A stretch of 64,000 nt of DNA from Vicugna pacos (lineage: Eukaryota > Chordata > Mammalia > Artiodactyla > Camelidae). The notes beneath the pieces are model-generated. The model was not told the origin of the DNA, ran no database searches, and worked only from the letters and a program-made list of their open reading frames with translations. Positions 1 through 12,180 of the stretch are shown here, piece by piece (positions within the stretch are counted from its first letter, which is position 1; every line of letters starts with the position of its first letter). Location of the stretch: contig NW_027328871.1 of the NCBI RefSeq assembly GCF_048564905.1, positions 1,302,001 to 1,366,000 of the forward strand. Direction: 5' to 3'. The position numbers and the translations under genes are program-made.

Positions 1-3000
1 TGTGCGATCCTGGATTGCTATTTGTAGGGAGGTTTTACATTACTATTTTGATTTCATTTCTAGTGCTCTGCTTGTTCAAAGGTTCAGTTTCTTCTTGTTT
101 CAGTCTTGGTGGGCAGTATGTTTCCATGAAACTTTCCCATCTCCTCTAGGTTATACAGTTTTTTCAATACATTTTTCATTATATTTTCAAATGATATTCT
201 GTATTTCTTTTTTATTTGTTGTTATTTCTCCGTTCTCCTTCCTTATTTTGCTAATTTTTGCTCTCTCTCTTTTCTTTTATTGGAGTTTTGACAGATGTTT
301 GTTGATTTTACTTATTTTTTCAAAAAACTAGTTTTTGCATTCATTGCGTATTCCCTACGGTGATTTTAATCTCTATTTTACTTATTTCTTCCCCAATATT
401 TATGATTTCCTTCCTTCTGCTGCCTTTTGGGGTTTTTTGTTCTTCTTTTTCTAGTGCATTCTGCTGGTGGGTTAAATTGTTTATTTGTGATTGTTCTTTT
501 TTGAGGAAGGCCTGTATCACTATAAACTCCCCTCTCAACACTGCTTTTGCTGTGTCCCCTAAATGTTGTGTGGTTTTGCTTTCATTTTCTTTAATCTCAA
601 GGTACTTTTTCATTTCAGCTTTTATTTCTTCATTGAACCATTGGTTTTATAATAAAATAGTGTTTAATCTCCATGTTTTCCTTTTGTTATCATTTGTTTC
701 TCTGTTGTTGATTTATAGCTACATGGCATTGTGTTTGGTAAAGATGGTTGAGGTAATTACTATCTTTTTAAAATTGCTGAAGTTTCTTTTGTGCCCAAGT
801 ACATCATGAATCCTGGAAAATATTCCACGTGAACTTCAAAAGAATGTTTATCCTATTTTGGGGGGTGCAATGCTCTGAAGATATGCACCAAGTTTATTAT
901 TTTTATTGTATTATTTAACTTCTCTGTTGCCTAATTTATTTTCTGTCTCGATGATCTGTCCAGTGATGTTAATGCAGTGTTGAAATCTCCAAATATAAAT
1001 CCCCCTTTATATCAGTTAGTAATTATTTTATGTACTGAGGTGCTCCTGTATTTGGTGCGTATGTATTAACGAGTGTGCTATCCTCATATTTTATCACTCC
1101 TTCAGTCACTATATAATGTCCTTCTTTATCTTACTTTATGGCCTTTGTGTTAAAGACTATTTTGTCTGCAATCAGTACTGCAACACCTGCTTTTTTGGCT
1201 TTTCCATTTGTTTGGAATATCCTTTTCCATCCTTTCACTCTCAATCTATTTGTGTGCTTCTCTCTGAAGTGGGTCTCTTGTATGCAGCATATTGAAAGTT
1301 CTTGCTTTATTATCCAGCATGCAACTCTATGAATTTCGACTGGAGCATTTAGTCCTTTAACATTTACATTATTTGATGATAGGTTTGAGTTTATTGCCAT
1401 TTTAACCTTAATTTCCATTTAATTTAGTATTTCCTCTTTGTTCCTTTCATCTTCCTTTTATGGTTTTGTAATTTTCCTTTGTATTATCATGAATTTTATT
1501 CAGTTTTAGTGACTCCCTGGTAAGTTTTTGTCTTCTTGTCACCCTTTTTTATGTCTTATAGACCTTTATTATAACTGCTTTTATTAAAATGATAGTAACC
1601 GAGAACTAAAATTTTGAAAGGAAAGACCAAAAAAAAAATTCTCTATTTTCCTGCCACACTCTCCCACTCTCAATGATTTGTATGTCTTGTTTAAAAATTT
1701 TGTGTTTATTTTGTTTGTAATTCATGAATTATCACCTTTCCAGCTGTGAGCTTCACATTTCTGTAGCATCCTGCTTCTTTTCTTTACAGGGAACACATTT
1801 CAATATTTCTGTTAGCAATGGTCTAGAGTTGTTAAACTCTTGAATCTTTTTCTTGTCTGTGAAATTATTAATGTCTCTTTCTACCATAAAGGGTAGACAT
1901 GCTGGTCAAAGTATCCTACAGTATATCATTTTTTTCATTCAGTACTTTGAATATATCTTGCCACTCCCTTCTGACCTGTAGTATTTCTGTAGTGAAATCA
2001 GCTGGGAGCCTTATGGTGATTCCATTGTAACTCACTCTTTGCTCTACTCTTATTACTTTAGGATCATTTCTTTATCCCTGACTCTGGCCATCATAATTAT
2101 ATGTCTTTGTGTGGGTGTATTTGGGTTCTTCTTGTTTGGAACACACTGAACGTCCTGTACTTGTATATCTGATTCCTTCTTTAAGTTTGGGAAGTTCTCA
2201 GTCATGAATTCTTCAAACATCTTTTCAATCCCCTTTGATCTTTCCTCCCTTTCTGGGGCTTCTATCAAGCCAACATTGGCATGCTTTCTATTATCCCATA
2301 AGTCCCTTATGCTTTTTTCATTTGTTTCTCATTGTTTCTCTTGTAGCTCTTCTGATTGGGTGCTTTCTATTGTACTGTCTTCTAAGTCACTAATTCATTT
2401 CTCTGTGTTATCTAGTCAGATTTGCGATGCCTTTAGATCATTCCTCATCTCAGTTAATGTGTTTACCTATTCTTCTCTGCTCTTCTGTATATCTTCCATT
2501 TCATTTTTGACATATTTTATATCTCTAAACACTATCTCTTTTATTTCATTCAGTACTTTGATCACTCCTTTTTTGAAATCTAGATCTATTTGGATATCAT
2601 TGTCTATTTCACTGATCATTCTTTCAGGGGATTTCTCTTGTTGTTTTAATTGGGAATGGTTTCTCTGCTTCTTCAGCTTGCTCCTACCTCTCTGGCATTT
2701 TGGTTTTTGGAGTTTCAGTTATCTACTCTGGTCATAAAGGAGTTTATCTACCTAATGCCTATGTAGCAGTACAACTTACAAAAGAGAAAAGAGAGAGAGA
2801 GAGAAAGAACTATAAGAAGGGAGAAATAAAGGTTTGAAGACATTGTATAATGAGTAATATTAAAGCAAGTTGAAACAGAGTTTTGAAAAATAATAATAAT
2901 AAAATATTTTCAAAAATTTCAAAGGGATTAAAGTGGGGGTATATATAATTGCAGATGATGTAGAAGTTAGGAGGGTAATTGAAAATGGAACCGGAAAAAC

Positions 3001-4281
3001 AGATTAAAACAAGGGGGTGGTCAGTGTCCTCCTGGAGACTCTGTACTTTTAATGTGAAATCTTTCTGTATTCATCCTGATTTGGAAGCTCATCTTGCTCT
3101 TTCCAGAGGCCCTCCATTGGAGACCTTATCTGTGCTGCTCCCAGGGCATGTCGGTAAGCAGTTCGCTCCTACACCCAACACTGGGTCAGGTGCAGCTCTC
3201 TTTTCTCTGGGCTGGCTTGTCACTGTCCTGCACGATGCTGCAGTCAGATGTTGCAGACTGACCACGCAGGATTGGGCATCATGTCCTCTAAACACCATGG
3301 CCAGGGGCTGCATTCCAGCCCAAAATATGTGGGCCACCATCCCCCTCAGTGGGCCAATCACTCAACTGCTCTGTGCCACTGTACGCTCTGCCTCGTTTAT
3401 GCACACTGGAAGTGGGGTCAGGGAAGTATGAAGAACTGCCCTGTCCCTGGTAGGAGCCAAAATCCAACTCCTTATTTGTCTTGGCAGACAAGTTCCCTGA
3501 GGAACCATTACAGTAGGATCCTATCTGCCTCAGGATGTAGACAAGTCTCCGTGTGGCCCTTGAGGTTTCTAAGTCCTTAGGTGTAGATGCAGTTTTTGCC
3601 ATGACTGCCACCTGAGTGCAAAGCACCAGAGGGTATGGTGGCTGTGTCTGAGCCCCAGCTCTCTTTACCTAGAAAATATGTGGATTTTCAGAGATGGGGA
3701 ATGCACCCTTCCACCCACAGGGCACATCTGGGCTGTTGTTTTATGGAGGGCCCAGGTTGTTCTGCCCTGTGCACCCACAGCCATGTCACAAAGCCCACTC
3801 CATTTCCCTGGGATGCCGCATCGCAGCCATCCCCATCTACCAACCAGTTCGGACAGCGTGGCCCTGCCCCCAGCTTCCAGGCTGCATCATTTGCTAGGAT
3901 TCACAGGGATCCTCTGTGCCTGTTCAACTTAGTTCTGTCAGTCAACTTATACTTTGTACAGGTCCAAGCCTTGGAGGCTCATCCCCCTTCCTGCTGAACT
4001 CTCAGTTGGAGAGGGAAGACGCAGTGAATGAGCACCAGTCCATCTCTGCTGATCCCTCCCAGTGGTACCTGTCCCACTCTGTTTTGCCTTTTCTTGTTTC
4101 TTTCTTCCTCTTCTACTACCAGATTTTTCGCATCTTTATCTATTGAAGAGGACAATGTTCTGTCACAGTTCTGCAGGTTCTCTGGTTAGCTGAGTGTATC
4201 TGTGGATGTGAGTCTTTGTGCATTTGTGGGAAAGGGTGACCTACAAACATCCTTCTGCTCCAGCATCTTTGCCTCCACCCC
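1..4281 (-). mobile_element. L1 retrotransposon, 5' half (3' half lies left of the window)
   Basis: Read on the minus strand this is the 5' end of a LINE-1. Positions 1,418-1,131 encode the start of ORF2 (endonuclease), with the typical NVKGLNAP, CCIQETHF and GWKRIFQTNGKAKKAGVAVL motifs. Positions 613-341 encode an ORF2 linker segment between endonuclease and reverse transcriptase, with AVLRGEFI and NNLTHQQNALEK. Positions 2,268-2,053 encode ORF1 C-terminal sequence (ENFPNLKKESDIQVQ, NTPTQRHIIMMARVRDKE). The 5' UTR runs from about 2,750 to 4,281. All reading frames are interrupted, so it cannot be active. The same element is seen over its full length in copy B (31,986-38,619). The ORF2 part reads well past position 1, so the element is cut by the window edge. 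Confidence 0.93.
2980..4281 (-). promoter_or_regulatory. L1 5' UTR (former internal promoter), GC-richer block
   Basis: This is the most GC-rich part of unit A and lies at the 5' end of the minus-strand L1, upstream of its ORF1. Read on the minus strand it begins GGGGTGGAGGCAAAGATGC, like the start of other mammalian L1 5' UTRs. Overlapping open frames of 60-150 codons occur on both strands, as expected for GC-rich, stop-poor DNA; they are not genes. In intact L1s this region carries the internal RNA polymerase II promoter. Whether any activity remains cannot be judged. Confidence 0.65.
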
Positions 4282-7200
4282 AAAAATTCTCACTTTATGG
4301 TGGAAGATAAACATAGTCTTGAAATAAATGAATAAGTTATTCCATGGAAATGAAAAGAAAGTGCAGATTGTAATGCTCTACTCATACAAAATACGTTTTA
4401 AAATAAGGGCCAAAATGAAAGAAATATGAGATTGTATAAAGAAAAAGACATCAATTAAAAAAATTGGGAATTAAACTCATTAAATTATATATGGCCCAAA
4501 ACCATAGAGCTTAAGTATAAAAAGAAATTTTAGTAGAGATGAAAGAATTAATTCATTATAAAACAATAATAGTAGATGAGTTTAACACCTCATTATTGTG
4601 ATGATCAGATCATTCAGAAAGACTATCTGTAAGGAAACAGAGGTCTTAATAGCATATTAGATCATTTGAACCTAACTGAGCTATTGGACACTGCATCAGA
4701 AAAGCAGAACACATGAACTTTTCAAGTGTGCACAGGATGTTATGTAAGGAATTAACCACATATTATGTCATGAAATAAGTCTCAGGAACTTTAAGCAAAT
4801 ATAGATAATAGCAAGTATTTTTTCATACATAAAACTATGAAACTATGCATCAACTCTTGAAAGAAGAATAGGAAAAGCACAAACATGAGAGAAAACCACA
4901 TCTTTTAAAAAAATACAATTAAACAAGGTCAATGATGAAATCAAAGAAGTAATAAAATCATACCTGGAGACAAATTACAAAGAAAACACAGCTTCATAAA
5001 TGTATGGGATGCAACAAAGGCAAATCTACAAAGTAAGTTTTGAATAAATCAGGCCTTCTACAAGGAACAAGAGATACCTCATACAAAGGACCAAGCATAA
5101 CACCCAAAATAACAAGAAATAAGAACAAACAAAACCCAAAGGCAGTAGAATGAGAAATCTTGGATGATTAGGTTGAAAATAAAATAAAATTTGAAAAATA
5201 AAATACAAATCATAAAATCAGCAGTTTTAATTTTCTTAAAATATTAACAAACAGAAAAGCATTTAGCCAGGCTTATAAAGAAATACAGAGACTAGACCCA
5301 AACAAAATAAGAAATGAAACAGTAGAAATAATATCTGATATTACAGAAATAGAAGAAAGATTATGAAAGCTCTATGAGCTGTTACATGATGACAAACTGG
5401 ACGACCAAAAAGAAATGGATACATTTCTAAAAACGTACATCCTGTCAAGACTGAATATAGAGAAAACTGAGAACTTGAATAGAGCAATCAGTATAAGTTA
5501 AATAAAATGTATAATTTTAAAAACACCACTTGAATAAAATTCCTGGATTTCTTCACTAAAATCACTTTCCCCCCAAGTATTTTAAAAAAAGGAGGAAGGA
5601 CTATTCCCAAAGTTATTCCATGAGGCCACCATTACCCTGATAACAAAACCAGTCAAAGACACTACCAAAAAAAAATGAAAATGAAAATCCTATATCCTTG
5701 ATGAATATAGATTCAAAAATACTCGAAAAACTTCAACAAATTAATCCAGTAATATATAGAAAGGATTATACACAATGATCATTTGGATGCCTTCCAGAGT
5801 GACAAGGATGGTTCAACATACACAAGTCAAGCAGCATGACACATATCTAATAAAGGAAGGACAAAATTCACAAGACCATGAAAATACACAAAGAAAAAGC
5901 ATTTGACAAAATTCAACATGCATTCATCATCAGAATTCTCATGAATGTGAGTACAATGGGAACATTTCACACCATACTAAAGTCCATTTATAACAATTTA
6001 CAATACTCAGGGGAAAGACTGAAAGCCTTCTGGGTAAATTCGGGAACAAGGCAAGGATACCTACTGTCACCACTTCTGTAAAATAGTAATAGAAGAAAGG
6101 AAAAGGAAAAGAAAAATAAGTAAAAGGAACACAAAACGGAAACAAAGAGAGAAAATTGTCACCAGTATTGAAGGCATAAAAATCTACACAAAGAATCCTA
6201 ATGGCCCCAAACTGACTAATATGAACAAAAAAATAATTTCATCAAGGAAGCAGGGTACAAGATTAATGTAAAGACGTCTCTTGCATTTGTCCACATTGAT
6301 CATGAGATACCCTAAGATGGACGTTGAAAGCAATAATATTTAAAACCCCATTCCCCCGAATATCTTGGAATAAATGTAACCACATATGTGAAAGAGCTAC
6401 TCACTGAAAATTATAAAACATTGACAAGGAAATTAAAAATGACTCAAAGAAATGGAAAAATGTCTTGTGGTCTTGGATTGAAACAGTTCATATTGTTAAC
6501 ATGTCTGTACTACACAAAGAAACCTAAGGATTTAGTGCAATTCTTGTTACGAAGCTGTAGTATTTTCCACAGAACCAAGAAATACATAACTGTAAGTTTT
6601 TCATGAAACCATTAAAAATTGCCAAAATGACCTTTGAGAAAACATCAAATCTGGAGGTATAACCCTCCTGGATACTTTACTATACTACAAACCTACAGTA
6701 ATAAAAACAGTATGGCATTGGCACAGAGATATAATTAAAAAAAAAAAAAAAGAGAGCCTAGATTTAATTCCACAAACCTATGAGTAATGAATCTATGATA
6801 AAAGAGCCAACAGTTCACAATGGAGAAAATACAGCCCCGTTAATGGATGGTGTTGGGAAATCTGGACATCTACAAGTAAAACAGTGAAATGAGAGCATTC
6901 CCTGACATCATATACAAAAATAAGCTCCAAGCGTATTAAGGACCTAAATGTAAGACCTGATAATATAAAATTGTTAGAAGGGAATATAGGTGATACACTA
7001 TTGGATATACATCATAGGAATATTTTCTTGTATCAGTCTCCTAAGGCAAAAGATATTAAAGCAAAAATAAGCAAGTGGGACTTAAACAAACTTGAAAATT
7101 TCTGCACAGCTAAGGACACTATCAATGAAATGAAAAGACTGCCTGTGTAACTCGAGAACATATTTGCAAACAATGCAAGTGGCCAGGGGTTAATAGATGT

Positions 7201-8356
7201 AGGGTAATAGATGTAACATGGATTTAGGTTACACAACTCAAGGTGAAAAACAATAACCCAATCAAAAACTAGTGCAGAGTACCTGAGTTAACATTTTTCC
7301 AAAGAAACATTCAGATGAGTAACAGGCAAGTGATAAAATTTCACAACATTACTAATTATTACATAATTGCAAATCAAATCCACAATGAGTTATCACTTCA
7401 TACTTGTCAAACGGCTTTTATCAAAAGGTCTACAAATAGTAAGTGTTGGAGACGATGTGGAGGTAAGAAATCTCTTGTATACTCTTGGTATTAATGTAAA
7501 TTGGTAAAACTTCTTTGGAAATCAGTATTCCGATTTGTTTAAAAACTAAAAAGTTAACTACCATATGACCCAGTAATAACTCTCCTAAAAAAAATCTGGG
7601 GAAAACACCCTAAATTGAGAAGAACCAATGTTCACAACAGCACAGTTTATAATATGCAAGAAAGGGAAGCAATCCAATAGTCCACAGCAGACTATGGACT
7701 TAAAAAGAAATGATGTTTCTATAAATATGCAATGGAATAATACTCAGCCATGAAAAAGTATAACACATTGCTATTTCAGCATCATGAAAGGACCAAGTAA
7801 ATATTGTGCTTAGTGAAGTAACTTTGACAAAGACAAAAGAATATAATTTAATTTATCTGTGGAATCTAAAGAATAACAAATATCTGTGTACATCTTTGAT
7901 TATTGACAGATGACAGATAAATAGATAGAAGGATAGATACATACGTACATGATAGATAGACAGATAGATAGATAGATAGATAGATAGATACATAGATACA
8001 TAGATAGATAGATAGATAGATAGAGACATGAGGGAGAGGTAAAAAGATTATATAGACAAGACTTGAGAAGACTCAAAGTTATGGGAAAAAATTTATGTTT
8101 ACCAAAGTGGAAGGGAAAGAGAATTTAATTGTAGGACATTGAAAGATAGAAAGAAGTATACATTAAGTAGAGTAGCAACAATGATAATCTGCATATATAA
8201 GGGAATTATAAACAATAGCTTAAAATAATTCTATGTTACAAGTATTGTAATACTTCATAATGCAATATAATCTGCAAACTGGTTAGAATCACTATGCTGC
8301 ACATCTGAAATTACACAATATTATACATCTAATGTACTTCAATTAAAAATAAAACA
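4282..8356 (+). mobile_element. L1 ORF2 and 3' end, 5'-truncated, plus strand
   Basis: The element begins inside the ORF2 endonuclease region, directly against the 5' end of the minus-strand L1, so the two lie head to head. Positions 5,878-6,081 encode reverse-transcriptase sequence (EKAFDKIQHAF, then a decayed GTRQGYLLSPLL). Positions 6,388-6,606 match the later ORF2 segment beginning KELLTENYKTL. The 3' end carries a GATA microsatellite and finishes near 8,356 with an A-rich tail after a motif like tgtacttcaatt, common at artiodactyl L1 ends. No frame is intact. The paralogue is 38,620-42,742. Confidence 0.88.
7908..8027 (+). repeat. (GATA)n microsatellite, imperfect
   Basis: Runs of gata/gaca tetramers with interruptions lie in the 3' region of the plus-strand L1. 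The matching site in copy B (42,267-42,413) holds longer uninterrupted runs. GATA tetramers are a known component of sex-chromosome-enriched Bkm-type satellites, but a short L1-associated tract is weak evidence of linkage. Confidence 0.95.
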
Positions 8357-10400
8357 TATCATGTATAATTTAGTCCTTTTTCCGCTGATAGCATCTTCCT
8401 TTAATATTGTTTCATTTTACTCTTCAGTTTTTATGATTACTGTTTCAAATAATTTCTTTTACTCTTGTGAAAATGATACCAGTTTGAAGTATCTATATTT
8501 ATTGCACCTTATTTCCTCTTCTTCTCTCTTTAATCCATAAAGTATAGTAGCATTTAAGAACATACCCAAAGAAACAGTTGCAACTTTCTCGTGGTCTCTC
8601 CTTAGCATTTTGGTCAATGTTTTGCATATTTTTGCCATTTTATATTTCTTAGAAGACTTCTTTTCTACACCTCTTTTAAGGTGTCTCGGTTTTGTTTTTT
8701 CATCTCATTCAGGTTTGTTTGTTAAAGTCTTCACTTTCGCTTTACATCTAAGTGATAACTGTGTAAATATTATTCGGTGAGTGATTTCTTATTTCAGTAG
8801 TTTGAAAACACAATTTTATTTACCCTTGGCATATGTTTTTGCTCAGAAATCTGCTGATAGCCTAATGGTGGTTCCTTTGTAGATTATCATAACTTTATTT
8901 GGCTGCCTTTAAAATTTTACTTTGTCATTTTCTTGTCAATTTGCATATCATGTATCTTGAAGGAGGTCCCTTTGTCTTAAAGTTATTGGTGTTTTGTTGG
9001 CTCACGGACTTGTACATCAGTTCCTTACACAGTTTCGTGGAGTTATCAACTATTACTTCTTTAAATAAACCATCAGCTGCCTTCTAACTTTCTGCCCCCT
9101 ACAGGATTCCCCTCTAATGTGCACTTCCTGAGGAAGTCTGATGGCTACTGTAGAATTTCCTCACGTTTTAATATCTTGAATCTCTGCCATCTCCTATCAT
9201 TTCTAGTTTTGTATTGGTGAGTTTGCTAATCTCTCTTCCACAAAGACAGTCTACTACCAATGCTTTCTGTTGCATTCTACATCTCATTTATTAAGTTCTC
9301 CTGGTCCTCTAATAATGTTTGGTTATTTTATAGTTTCAGTCTCTTTGGTAATGTATTCCTTTTCATCATTTCATTTATTCCTAAGCTCACTAAACTGCTT
9401 TCTTAGTTTTGTATTTTGTATTGAGTTTCTGTATGACATTTATTTGGATTCTGTATTAGTTATATGGCAATATACCATGTCTTTAAGTTTGTTTGCTGCA
9501 GGGTTGACACTGTGTGTGTGTGTGTGTGTGTGTGCAGGTGCGTGTGCGTGTGCATGTGTGTCTGTGTCTGTCTCAGTGTCTGTGTGTGTCTATCTGTGTG
9601 TTAGCGTGCCCTATAATGTTACTGAGATTGGTCATGATCTTGATAAATTATTTCTCTGATTACACTAAATAACAGATTGGGAGTTGGAGTCCTTGCATAT
9701 GTTTTCTGGTAGCTTGCATTATTTCACAATTTTTGGTTTGCTTACCTGAGCTACCTCTGATAATATTTCAAAATGGCACTTTGCGGTCGCTACTGTCTGG
9801 ATAAAAGATGTGCTTTCATTGTCACTTCTTAGAATTCTCTGGTAGTTAATGCCACTGGGACAACGAACCCTTCCTTTTATCTGATATCCCTTGAGAATCA
9901 GTGTACACATTGAGGAAAGTTGTAAAGACAGGTGGGTATTTGGAATCAGACAAGTGCCCTTGACATGTCCAGTGTTGCAATGTAACTTGTTTCCACCACT
10001 GTGAACGGGGATTAAGGACAGTTTCATGAATGTCTGATTGTCTGAAATATGGAAATTCTGTCTCCATTGTGGCTGCCTCCTGGTTACTTTTGACCATGAG
10101 TTCTGGTGCAGTTGGAGGCTGAAGCTGTGTGAACTGATGAGACCCTGTTTCTACTGGGTTCTCTGAACTTGTGGACTCAGATATCCTATTTAGTTGGCCT
10201 TGGTTGCAGACACCAACACTGATCTTTCCTCAGTTCAGTCTCCTTTTTGTGTTTTTGTCCACCAAACTTCACCTGTTCACATGCGTTCTGGAGTATTGTT
10301 TTGTGTTGTAGTTGTTCTTGTTCAGATGTGAACGTTTTACTGACTGTAGATGTAAGGGGAGAGACAAAAATAGTTTAAACTTATTTCAATTTTAAAATTA
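8357..10400 (-). mobile_element. Old L1 segment, ORF1 and probable 5' UTR, minus strand
   Basis: Around 8,850-9,260 the plus strand reads like the reverse complement of older mammalian L1 ORF1 (phrases such as ctgatagcctaatggtggtt and ttatttctttaaataaacc). The region 9,280-9,480 continues that ORF1 reverse complement toward its coiled-coil part. A TG-rich simple repeat follows. The stretch 9,700-10,340, including two overlapping minus-strand frames of 83 and 102 codons conserved in copy B only in part, is probably L1 5' UTR or an unrecognised repeat. The limits are approximate. The paralogue is about 42,743-44,770. Confidence 0.65.
9511..9602 (+). repeat. (TG)n and TG-rich simple repeat
   Basis: A pure TG run of about 24 bp is followed by interrupted tgtgtc and gtgcgt units to about 9,602. 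A 129-codon open frame across this tract is an artefact of the stop-free repeat. The copy B equivalent at about 43,896-43,985 lacks the long pure TG run. Confidence 0.95.
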
Positions 10401-12180
10401 TATACTTTTTCAATTAAAAGCTTAAATACTAATTAGGACATTATAAGAACACTAAAGAAAGTGAACAAATCTCCTCCCTTAATGTCATAGTACTACAAAA
10501 TATTTTGATTTCCTGGGTTCTTTTATTCAATGTTTTTCCCACCTACATGCACATTTTACTAAAATTTATCCCTATAATCTCTTTAAAATAAATTAAATTA
10601 TTAAAATAATTCTCTGTGCTGTAAATATAGTCCTTTTGGTTCTCAAGTTTATTACTTGTAGCTTGCGCATTTCTGTCTTCTCCATCCTTCTTCCCTTTCC
10701 CCACAGGAAACCACTACTTGTTACACTACACATATATATGTGATTCTTTTTCTGTTTTTTTAATGATTATTTCTCTTATCTCTTTATTTTCCTCATTTAA
10801 GTGACAACTTATAGTGTTTTTCTCTGTATGACTTATTTTCCTATGTGCAACACACTCTGGATCCAGTCACATTGTTCCAAAGTGCAGAATTTTACTTTTT
10901 AATATGTTGAATGATGAAGTATTTATTATGTTATCAATATCTCACATCTATTTCAGCCAATCAACTGTTGATGGGCAGTTGATTTGTGCTTCTACCCTTG
11001 GCTTCTAAATGATGATGTTAAGAATATTGGGGGTAATATATCTTTTAACTTAATCTTTTCTTGTTTTCTCTGATTTATACCAAAAACAGGAATTGCTGCA
11101 ACATATAATGCATCTATGTCTAGTTTTCTGAGCACTGTCCACAGTTTCAGAATAGTGGATGCATCAATTTATGTTTTCACCATCAGTGTACCTGGGTTCC
11201 CTCTTTTCAACATTCTTATTAATGTTTGTCATTTGTAGACTTTTTGTTAATGGCCATTTTGGTTGCTGTAAGATTATATTTCATTCTGGTTTGAATTTAT
11301 GTTTTCCTAATGAATAACAACATTATGTTTATTTTTATGAGCATGAAAATCATCCACATGTCTGTTTTCGAAAAGTTTCCATGAAGATTCTTCAACTGTT
11401 TTTAATTTGGGGTCTTTATTTTTTAAATATTGAGTCTAATATGCTATATATATATATATATATGCTATATATATATATATATATATATATATTATGGATA
11501 TTAACATCTTGCTGGTCTCATTGTCTGAAATTTTTCCTTCTCTTCTGTCTGTCATCGTATGTCTTGTTGAAAGTTTCCTTTGCTCTGCAAAAGTTTTTGC
11601 ACTTCACATTTTTCCAAGAAATAGAATCCCTGAATCGCAGAGTACATCTATTTTTTCCTCATAAACAAAAACTGTAATTGCTACTTTTCCTTTTTTTTCA
11701 ATTTGGAGACACCAAAAACTATTGCTATGATTTATCTCAATGTCAGTTCTGCTGCTGTTCTATGTCAGAAATTCTATAGTTTCGGGCTTTGCATTTAGGA
11801 AATCAATCCATTTTTATCTCATTTTTTATACTATGGAAGGAAGTGCTTTTACATCTTCCTTTTACATGTACTGTCCTGTTTTCTCAGAACTACTTGTTGA
11901 AGAGTCTGCCTTTTTCCCATTGTATACTCTGGCCTCCATCTTTGTAGACTATATAACCATATGTGTGTGGGTTTATTTTCGAACTCTTTATTTTGTTCCA
12001 TTGATCTATGTGTTTTTATAAGTGCCATATCTTGAAGTATTGATTACTATATCTTTGTAGTATGTTCTAAACTCAGGGAGGGTAATACCCACAGCTTTGT
12101 TCATTTTTAAAAATAATTTTAGAAAATTTGGGTCTTTCACATGTATGTATAAATTTTATTATTTTTCTCCTTGTGTGAAG
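10401..12180 (-). mobile_element. L1 3' portion, minus strand
   Basis: Read on the minus strand this is ORF2 C-terminal and 3' UTR sequence. The plus strand from 11,880 to 12,060 is the reverse complement of the usual ORF2 segment (gttccattgatctatgtg; gccatatcttgaagtattga). The region 10,600-11,250 corresponds to the 3' UTR and the last part of ORF2 (gatgggcagttgatttg; ctcttttcaacattcttatt). An AT microsatellite sits inside. No frame is intact. The left limit is uncertain. The paralogue is about 44,771-46,530. Confidence 0.75.
11445..11493 (+). repeat. (TA)n microsatellite
   Basis: Two alternating TA runs are separated by a tatgc interruption, about 49 bp in all. The matching site in copy B near 45,815 has only about a dozen bases of TA, so the tract expanded in A or contracted in B after the duplication. 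Confidence 0.95.

Noticed and set aside
2979-3626. Overlapping open frames of 90-150 codons on both strands, looking like a small gene cluster
   Set aside because: They lie in the GC-richer L1 5' UTR, have no recognisable protein content, and are not preserved as frames at the same positions in copy B.
7908-8027. Regular short repeats that might suggest a CRISPR-like array
   Set aside because: Simple tetramer repeats without unique spacers, in mammalian DNA.
9270-9659. 129-codon frame with a Cys/Val/Ser-rich tail
   Set aside because: The tail is translation of a TG repeat; the rest is the antisense strand of L1 ORF1.
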